A stretch of 14,206 nucleotides of DNA from Gemmataceae bacterium. Lineage in GTDB: Bacteria; Planctomycetota; Planctomycetia; Gemmatales; Gemmataceae. Where the stretch lies: the NCBI GenBank assembly GCA_020847555.1, contig JADLBT010000086.1, positions 1-14,206 of the forward strand, read 5' to 3'. Position numbers and translations under genes: made by a program. Under the pieces are notes generated by a model. The model made no database searches. It was not told the origin of the DNA and saw only the letters and a program-made list of their open reading frames with translations. Shown here piece after piece: positions 1 to 4,717 of this stretch (position 1 is its first letter; each line of letters opens with the position of its first letter).

Positions 1-12
1 CCCCCCCCCCCC
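1..12. repeat. Poly-C tract at window edge
   Basis: The first twelve bases are all C, and the tract may continue outside the window. It lies about 50 bases beyond the stop of the small lipoprotein gene. It could be a real homopolymer, which is prone to slippage, or a sequencing or assembly edge effect. Nothing here ties it to a gene function. Confidence 0.6.
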
Positions 13-16
13 GCGA

Positions 17-27
17 CCCGTGGGCTT
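17..27 (+). repeat. Copy of the 11-mer CCCGTGGGCTT
   Basis: The sequence CCCGTGGGCTT occurs here, again at 3988-3998, and in reverse complement at 10521-10531. All three copies lie just past the 3' end of a gene: the lipoprotein, tssK and topA. Two of the three are part of hairpins. This looks like a dispersed terminator-like or REP-like element. The family membership is inferred from these three copies only. Confidence 0.45.
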
Positions 28-65
28 GCCACATGCCATTACACGCCAGACCCCGCGAACCTGCG

Positions 66-203
66 TCAGGTCTTCGGCGGGAGTCGCCTGGCGGGATCGG
101 GCTTCTGGATCGATTCGGGCACGGGCGGCTTCTCCCCGCAACCAGCGGCAAGAGCCGCGGCGAGCCCGATGACACAGCACCAGAGCAGCAACACCCGACG
201 CAT
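66..203 (-). CDS. Small lipoprotein (45 aa)
   Basis: This is a short gene directly downstream of the DUF1559 gene on the same strand, 78 bases past its stop. It starts at ATG 203 with an excellent ribosome binding site, GGAGGAGG seven bases upstream. The 45-residue product begins MRRVLLLWCCVIGLAAALAA, a basic start plus a hydrophobic helix. A lipobox L18-A-A-G-C22 follows, so it should be lipidated on Cys22 after signal peptidase II cleavage. Only about 23 mature residues remain (GEKPPVPESIQKPDPARRLP...). Small lipoproteins are often found beside DUF1559 genes in planctomycetes, usually longer than this one, so it may be a shortened relative. Function is unknown. The signal and RBS are seen; the pairing with the DUF1559 gene is inferred. 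Confidence 0.68.
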   Translation of the reverse strand: MRRVLLLWCCVIGLAAALAAGCGEKPPVPESIQKPDPARRLPPKT

Positions 204-281
204 GCCCCAACCTCCTCCACCAATCGGTTTGGTCCGACGCCCCTTCCGCCCGGCCTTCCCGTTGAGTGCTGCCGGGCCGGC

Positions 282-1213
282 CTACTCCAGGTTGACCACC
301 TCGCCACGCGCGCGGGTGGCCAGCGCCGGCATCACGAGGTTCGCCTCGTAGTTGATGAACCGCACCGACCCGTCTGCCAGGCAGAAGTTCGCCCCGCCCG
401 TGTGCTGGCTCCAGAAGTGGACCTGATCGCACGGCTCAATGACATTACCCGCCTGGAAGTTGACGTAGGCGCTGGCGCAGGTCTTGCCGATCGCGCCCGT
501 GTCCGCCACGTAGACGGTCTCGCGGACCCCCATGACCACGTCGCCGCCGCCCCGGCCGTCGAAGCCATAGCCGGCGTACCACCAGCCGAAGTTCAGATCC
601 TGGCTCGGCGGCCGCTCGCCAGCGAGCAGGGTGTTGCTCGTGCCGTCCGTGATGTGGGCCATCTTGATCGCGCTGTTGAGGTAGAAGATGCCGTCGTCGG
701 TGCCGCCGCGCGTCCCGCTGTTGCCGAGGTACATCGTGAAGGCGACGGCATCCTTGCGGCTCGAACTAAAGAGGTTCAATTGCGTCACCGTCAAACCGCG
801 CGGATCCGACGGACAGGTGTAAATCGAAAGCGGCGTCCCCAGGCCGACGTGCGGCAATACATACTTGCTCCCGTCCCACCCCCACGGGTTGAACGCGCGC
901 GCATTTTCGGGGCCGATGGTGTGGGCCAGCGGCGCCTGTTCGATGTGCGGGAGGAGGTAAGTCATCCAGCTCAGGTACTGTCTTTTCGTCGCGTTGGTCG
1001 AGGACCACGCGGGCGGGAACTTCTTGTTGGCGTCGTGGTAGCCGTGGGCCGCCAAACCGATCTGTTTCAGGTTATTTGACACAAGGCTCGATCGGCCGCC
1101 TCGCGCACCTTCTGGACGGCGGGGAGCAAAAGACCGATGAGGATGGCGATGATCGCGATCACCACCAACAGTTCGATCAGCGTGAACCCAGGTCTCCGAT
1201 GAGAAGCGACCAC
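282..1213 (-). pseudogene. DUF1559 prepilin-like protein, frameshifted
   Basis: This is a member of the DUF1559 family, abundant planctomycete proteins with a type IV pilin-like N-terminus. The start chosen is GTG 1213, with GGAGGAGG five bases upstream. Residues 1-40 hold the prepilin leader and helix: RRPG, then [20 protein letters not shown], with predicted cleavage between G and F. The text then runs [17 protein letters not shown] and hits a stop at 1067. The expected continuation [16 protein letters not shown] is in the -1 frame, opening at GTG 1082. The rest is intact to the TAG at 282, with the family tail HTGGANFCLADGSVRFI and RARGEVVNLE. Restoring one T in the TGT-TCA codon pair would give about 310 aa, the normal family size. 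A real mutation, a sequencing error or recoding could each explain this. No classical slippery heptamer is seen. Family certain, status uncertain. Confidence 0.85.
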
Positions 1214-1259
1214 CGCTGCCTCCTCCGGTAAGAGGGTTTGAGAGAGGATGACGGAACCT

Positions 1260-1279
1260 CCCGGCCTGGCCGGGTTATA
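1260..1279 (-). promoter_or_regulatory. Candidate -10 box and palindrome upstream of DUF1559 gene
   Basis: Read on the minus strand, TATAAC (1279-1274) resembles a -10 box. It abuts a perfect 15-bp palindrome, CCCGGCCAGGCCGGG (1274-1260), where the transcript would begin. No good -35 box is seen at the usual spacing. The palindrome could be an operator or simply a GC-rich hairpin in the leader. The leader to GTG 1213 would be about 50-55 bases. Confidence 0.3.
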
Positions 1280-1554
1280 AGCGAAAGCGCACAATCTCCC
1301 CGCGGGCTGCAGCCTGGACGACGGGAAGGTCATCGGTTCAAACGGGAGAGAAGGACACCTACCTGAAGGCGGCGGAGGAAACCGTTCAGTCTAAACGGAT
1401 CGAGTCACGAGTCAGGTGTGGATGCGCCCCAACCTGGATGGTTCTCGTCCGCCTGCAAGCAAATGTTCAGGTCGCTTGTGCGAAGTCGTTTCCGCTACTC
1501 GGCGAAGGTGCTGGTTGACTCCGGCGGCCCACCACCGGGAGCTGAAACAACTTC

Positions 1555-1660
1555 TTAATACCGAATCGTCTCGAAATTCCCTCGTGCCGCTTGCGGTCTG
1601 GCGGTTGCGCCCGCCAGATTGCAAGCGGCACGAAGAACTATCGCGGCGATTCGATATTAA
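1555..1660. repeat. 106-bp imperfect palindrome (possible MITE or structured RNA)
   Basis: Two arms mirror each other in constant register about position 1607.5. Outer arms are TTAATACCGAATCG (1555-1568) and CGATTCGATATTAA (1647-1660), with one mismatch. Inner arms CGTGCCGCTTGC (1583-1594) and GCAAGCGGCACG (1621-1632) match perfectly. They are followed by TCTGGCGG (1597-1604) and CCGCCAGA (1611-1618). The 14-base connecting segments match at 9 of 14 positions in the same register. The ends are TTAA-like. A MITE-type relic, an attenuator or a small structured RNA are all possible. No transposase is near. Confidence 0.7.
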
Positions 1661-1815
1661 TTAACCATGAAGGATACGCAGGCGATCAGCAGATTGCAAG
1701 AAAAAATATGCAAGGAATTTCATCAAATATTCCCGAGCGCGGTCTGCCGCGTGGACAGGTGAGCAGGTGGCGATTCGCGCACCGTCACAAGCCGCAAGTA
1801 TTGCGCGGGTGCCGG

Positions 1816-1851
1816 GGGCTGTGAGCCCGCTTTCCCGGTTGCCGTTCCGGG
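1816..1851 (-). terminator. Hairpins just past the gene ending at 1854
   Basis: Two small stems lie directly downstream (minus strand) of the 155-aa gene: CCCGG/CCGGG at 1834-1838 and 1847-1851, and GGGCT-gtg-AGCCC at 1816-1828. There is no clear U-tract, so this is only a candidate terminator. Confidence 0.3.
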
Positions 1852-1853
1852 CC

Positions 1854-2321
1854 TCACGTCCGGGCGAGGACTTCCCACGCCACCACCGCCTTGAGGGGCG
1901 CTTCCTGCGTCGGCGGTTCGTCGGACAGGGCCGCCCAGAGGACGCTCCGCACCTCGCCCGCGGCCGTGTACCGCTCGACCGCGAATAGCAGTACGCGCCC
2001 GCCGCGAACCGATTGCCACAGATCCTGCGGGATCGGGCCGGGCACGCGGTAGCCTTCCTGCACGACGGTTTCCCCGGGAGCGAGCCCGGCCGCCTTGACC
2101 ACCTCGTCCGCGCGGTAGGTCGGAAACTCCTCGGCGTCCTCGGGCAATCCCTCCTGCAGCAGCTTGGCGAGCAGTTCGGCCGGCTCGGGACCGCTGCGGA
2201 CGACGAAGCGGTCCGCCGTGGTCTGGCCGGTGGCGGCCAGCAGGCCCGCCTGGTGGAGCACCAGTCGGCACAGGTCCGACAGGCGCGGGGCGGTCAGCAC
2301 TTGCGGCAGCGTCCAGGTCAC
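1854..2321 (-). CDS. Hypothetical protein (155 aa)
   Basis: I do not recognise this gene. The start chosen is GTG 2321, giving VTWTLPQVLTAPRLSDLCRL. It has GGAGAGAGG about six bases upstream. The frame stays open back to a GTG at 2399, but that codon lies right behind a TATACT -10-like box. The extra residues (PSLPEGEGE) are also typical of GC-rich intergenic text, so the longer form is unlikely. The product is soluble-looking, acidic and alpha/beta in character, with no signal peptide or membrane helix. A central part reads EEFPTYRADEVVKAAGLAPG, followed by GRVLLFAVERYTAAGEVRSV, which suggests beta strands. It is divergent from tssK, but nothing in it looks like a known type VI secretion component. 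The reading frame is judged real from codon pattern and RBS. Confidence 0.6.
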   Translation of the reverse strand: MTWTLPQVLTAPRLSDLCRLVLHQAGLLAATGQTTADRFVVRSGPEPAELLAKLLQEGLPEDAEEFPTYRADEVVKAAGLAPGETVVQEGYRVPGPIPQDLWQSVRGGRVLLFAVERYTAAGEVRSVLWAALSDEPPTQEAPLKAVVAWEVLART

Positions 2322-2396
2322 GGCGCACCTCTCTCCGGCGGCGACCCGCCCGCGGTTGTATTCGCCCTCCCCCTCGGGAAGGCTGGGGGCGGTATT

Positions 2397-2407
2397 CACA
2401 GTATACG
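2397..2407. promoter_or_regulatory. Candidate -10 element between divergent genes
   Basis: A near-symmetric core (AGTATAC, 2400-2406) gives TATACT on the minus strand, a good -10 match for the gene starting at 2321. It also gives a weaker TATACG on the plus strand. No convincing -35 box is seen on either side. On the minus side the -35 position falls inside the 2411-2451 hairpin. Confidence 0.3.
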
Positions 2408-2410
2408 CTT

Positions 2411-2451
2411 CCGGGGCCAGCGCCGCGCGGACGGCGCGGCGCTGGCCCCGG
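2411..2451. repeat. Perfect 18-bp inverted repeat in divergent promoter region
   Basis: CCGGGGCCAGCGCCGCGC (2411-2428) and its exact reverse complement (2434-2451) flank a five-base loop. It lies between two divergent gene starts, so it cannot be a terminator for either. It could be a protein-binding site, a REP-like dispersed palindrome or a leader structure for tssK. Confidence 0.7.
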
Positions 2452-2530
2452 CCGCACGCGCGGGCTGTTCCCCGCCCCGTCCCGCTGCTACGATGGGTGC
2501 GTCCGATCGCCGCAGGCCACGAGGTGAACC

Positions 2531-3958
2531 ATGACGACGCGCGCCGTCCACTGGCACGAGGGGATGTTCATCCGCCCGCAACATTTCCAGACCGCCCAGC
2601 GCTACTGGAGCAGCCTGGTCGAGCGCAGCGCCCGCTGGGACGTGCCTTACAACTGGGGCCTGCGCGCCCTCGACCTGGACGCGGACGCCCTGGGCAACCA
2701 CCGGGCGGTGGTCCGATCGCTCCGGGTCCGGCTGCGCGACGGGACGCTGGTCGAGGTTCCCGAGGACGGTCGCCTGGCTCCGCTCGACCTGCGCGGCGCC
2801 TTCGACCAGGGCGGCACCGCCCTGCTCCTCCTGGGCGTCCCGGTCCTCCACCTGGGACGGGCCAACGTCGCGGCTGGCAGCGCCCACGACGGGGTACGGT
2901 ATCTCGTCGAGGTGCAGGATCTGGAGGACGAAAACACCGGGATCAACCCGCAGCAGGTCCAGTTGCGCCGTCTCAACCTGCGCCTCCTCCTGGACAGCCA
3001 CGACCACACCGGCTACGAGATCCTGCCGCTTGCCCGCATCCAGAAGTCAGCGCGCGCCGAGGCGACCCCCGAACTCGACACGTCGTACATTCCCCCGGTC
3101 CTTGCCTGCGATGCGTGGCCCCCGCTTAACACGGGCGTCCTGCGCGCCGCCTACGAGCGCATCGGCAAGAAGATCAACACGCTCGCCGGCCAGGTCGTGT
3201 CGCGCGGCATCGGCTTCGACAGCCAGACGCAGGGCGACGCGATGCTGTTCGCCCAGCTGCGCGAACTGAACGAGACGCAGGCAGTGCTCGGCATCCTCGC
3301 CTACACCGAGGGCATTCACCCTCTGACCGTGTACCTGGAGTTGTGCCGGGCGGTCGGCCAGCTGGCCATCTTCGGCGCCACGCGCCGGCCGCCGGACCTG
3401 CCGCGCTACGACCACGACGATCTGGGGACGTGCTTCGCGCGCCTCAAGCAGTACCTCGACGCCCTGCTCGACATCTTCGTCGAGCCGCAGTACAAGGAGC
3501 GCCCGTTCATCGGTGCGGGGCTGCGGTCGCAGGTGACCCTGGAGCCGGCGTGGCTGGATTCGAGCTGGCAGATGTACGTCGGCGTGCAGAGCCAGCTCGA
3601 GCCGGAGGAGTGCATCCGGCTGCTGACGAAGGCCGGCCAGCTGGACATGAAGATTGGCAGCTCGGACCGGGTGGACGCCATCTTCCGGGAGGGGGCCGCC
3701 GGCCTGCGGGTGGCGCCGACGCCGCGCCCGCCGCGCGTGCTGCCGCAACTCCCCGGGCAGGTCTACTTTCAGATCCAGCGCGAGGCCAGTCCCGAGGAGT
3801 GGCAGAACGTCCTGAGGTCGCTGACGGTCGCCATCCGGCTCCGGGAGACGCTGATCCTGGGCAACATCCAGGGCCAGCGGGTTCTCACCGTCAGGGCCGC
3901 CGGCCGCACGACGCCGCTGCAGTTCACGCTGTACGTCGTGCCCGCGAACGACCAGTGA
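2531..3958 (+). CDS. tssK: Type VI secretion system baseplate protein TssK
   Basis: This 475-aa protein belongs to the TssK/VasE/ImpJ family, the baseplate subunit that links the phage-like baseplate to the membrane complex in the cytoplasm. The N-terminal family signature is clear: VHWHEGMFIRPQHFQ at residues 6-20. Family members are usually about 440-450 aa, so this is full length. The middle region (about 190-320) is helical and the last 130 residues form the compact C-terminal head, ending LQFTLYVVPANDQ. ATG 2531 is preceded by GAGGTG at a normal distance. No tssA, B, C, E, F, G, H, J, L or M is visible on either side in this window. The downstream neighbour is a membrane protein not recognisable as TssL. 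The gene may therefore be separated from the rest of its system. Family call is firm; activity is inferred. Confidence 0.92.
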   Translation: MTTRAVHWHEGMFIRPQHFQTAQRYWSSLVERSARWDVPYNWGLRALDLDADALGNHRAVVRSLRVRLRDGTLVEVPEDGRLAPLDLRGAFDQGGTALLLLGVPVLHLGRANVAAGSAHDGVRYLVEVQDLEDENTGINPQQVQLRRLNLRLLLDSHDHTGYEILPLARIQKSARAEATPELDTSYIPPVLACDAWPPLNTGVLRAAYERIGKKINTLAGQVVSRGIGFDSQTQGDAMLFAQLRELNETQAVLGILAYTEGIHPLTVYLELCRAVGQLAIFGATRRPPDLPRYDHDDLGTCFARLKQYLDALLDIFVEPQYKERPFIGAGLRSQVTLEPAWLDSSWQMYVGVQSQLEPEECIRLLTKAGQLDMKIGSSDRVDAIFREGAAGLRVAPTPRPPRVLPQLPGQVYFQIQREASPEEWQNVLRSLTVAIRLRETLILGNIQGQRVLTVRAAGRTTPLQFTLYVVPANDQ

Positions 3959-3965
3959 ACAAGGT

Positions 3966-4003
3966 GCGGAAAGCTTGCGGGTGGCGCCCCGTGGGCTTTC
4001 CGC
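3966..4003 (+). terminator. Stem-loop after tssK
   Basis: GCGGAAAGC (3966-3974) pairs perfectly with GCTTTCCGC (3995-4003). Outer bases GGTGC and GCACC can add to the stem with a bulge. The right half contains the recurring CCCGTGGGCTT motif. It lacks a U-tract and sits 28 bases before the next gene, so it may attenuate rather than stop transcription. Confidence 0.45.
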
Positions 4004-4031
4004 GCTTGCACCAGTCCGGGCGGAGGCGGCC

Positions 4032-4598
4032 ATGCTCTGGTGGCTCGTCGATAACGCGAACCTCGTCATCCTCGTCCTGGGTCTGGCCGCCCTGGTGCTC
4101 GGGGTGCGCTGGTGGCTGACCCGGCAGGGGAAATACCTCGTCGGGCTCGGCGCGGCCGTCGGGCTGATTGGCGTGGTCTGGTTGTTGACGCTGACCGTCG
4201 TGACCGACCGCGTCCGGCTACTGCGGACCGTCGAGACCATCGGGCGCCAGTTGAACCAGCACGACCTCGACCGGGCCTTCGCGCACCTGACCGACCGGGT
4301 TCGGGTGGAGACGGGCGTTTGGACGACGACGCTACCGCGGGAGGTGCTGCTCAAGATCGCTCGCACCCGCATGCAGAAAGGCCATGTCAAGGCTCTGGAG
4401 GTCTGGAACGTTGACGTGGAGAGTGTGGACCGGCCGAAGGCGGTGGTGAGTTTCTATCTGCGGCCGCAGGAGTTCGCCGGCGCCTTCGCGACCTGCCACG
4501 CCGAGTTCGTCCTGGTCGGGGAGCAGTGGCGCGTGAAAGGGTTGAAGCTCGCCCTGCCGGCCAACTGGGAGGTCCACGTGCCGCCGCCAAGTCAGTAG
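4032..4598 (+). CDS. Membrane protein with NTF2-like C-terminal domain (188 aa)
   Basis: The start chosen is ATG 4032 (MLWWLVDNANLVILVLGLAA), with a GGAGG-like site (GGCGGAGG) about six bases upstream. An upstream in-frame ATG at 3975 lies inside the hairpin and lacks an RBS. Two membrane helices are visible at about residues 11-28 and 36-57, joined by a short basic loop. The remaining 130 residues have the pattern of an NTF2/SnoaL-like fold. A helical opening (TVETIGRQLNQHDLDRAFAH) is followed by beta strands ending in EFVLVGEQWRVKGLKLALP. That fold call is inference from pattern, and the biochemical role is unknown. It lies 73 bases after tssK on the same strand, so the two may be co-transcribed, but it does not look like TssL. 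Confidence 0.75.
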   Translation: MLWWLVDNANLVILVLGLAALVLGVRWWLTRQGKYLVGLGAAVGLIGVVWLLTLTVVTDRVRLLRTVETIGRQLNQHDLDRAFAHLTDRVRVETGVWTTTLPREVLLKIARTRMQKGHVKALEVWNVDVESVDRPKAVVSFYLRPQEFAGAFATCHAEFVLVGEQWRVKGLKLALPANWEVHVPPPSQ

Positions 4599-4604
4599 CG
4601 GCGG

Positions 4605-4693
4605 ACCAGCCCGGAGCGCCAGCACCGGGCGCTTGTCGTGCCCGGCGCTGGCGCTCCGGGCTGGTAGAGCGCCAGCGCCAGGCACGCGCTACC
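4605..4693. terminator. Double hairpin between convergent genes
   Basis: The main stem has 26-bp arms (4605-4630 and 4640-4665) with one mismatch and a nine-base loop. Its core is CCCGGAGCGCCAGC / GCTGGCGCTCCGGG. A second stem, GGTAGAGCG (4663-4671) with CGCGCTACC (4685-4693), follows with one mismatch and overlaps the first by three bases. Placed between genes that end at 4598 (plus) and 4718 (minus), it could end transcription both ways, though U-tracts are absent. It may also belong to a dispersed palindrome family. Confidence 0.65.
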
Positions 4694-4717
4694 CAGACAA
4701 TTCAAGGCAATTCGGTA

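Larger units (their letters stand above)
1214..1853. other. Gene-poor intergenic stretch (640 bp)
   Basis: I see no convincing gene between the DUF1559 start and the stop of the next minus-strand gene. The stretch holds the DUF1559 promoter-side palindrome (1260-1279), a long inverted repeat (1555-1660), and small hairpins after the gene ending at 1854. Around 1640-1735 the base composition turns AT-rich, including AAGAAAAAATATGCAAGG, unlike the rest of the window. Short open frames here share mirrored peptide text on both strands, as expected from the palindrome rather than from coding. Confidence 0.6.

Noticed and set aside
33..1079. 348-codon open frame on the plus strand
   Set aside because: It lies antisense to the DUF1559 gene, whose protein text is clearly real. 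The composition is Arg/Ala/Val-rich shadow text.
1412..1824. Short frames on both strands around the long palindrome
   Set aside because: They share mirrored peptide text because of the inverted repeat and have no RBS.
1723..2457. 244-codon minus-strand frame overlapping the 155-aa gene
   Set aside because: Pro/Gly/Arg-rich out-of-frame text. The 1854-2321 frame has the better composition and a clear RBS.
2164..3129. 321-codon plus-strand frame overlapping the start of tssK
   Set aside because: Its right part is the +1 shadow of tssK and its left part is antisense to the 155-aa gene.
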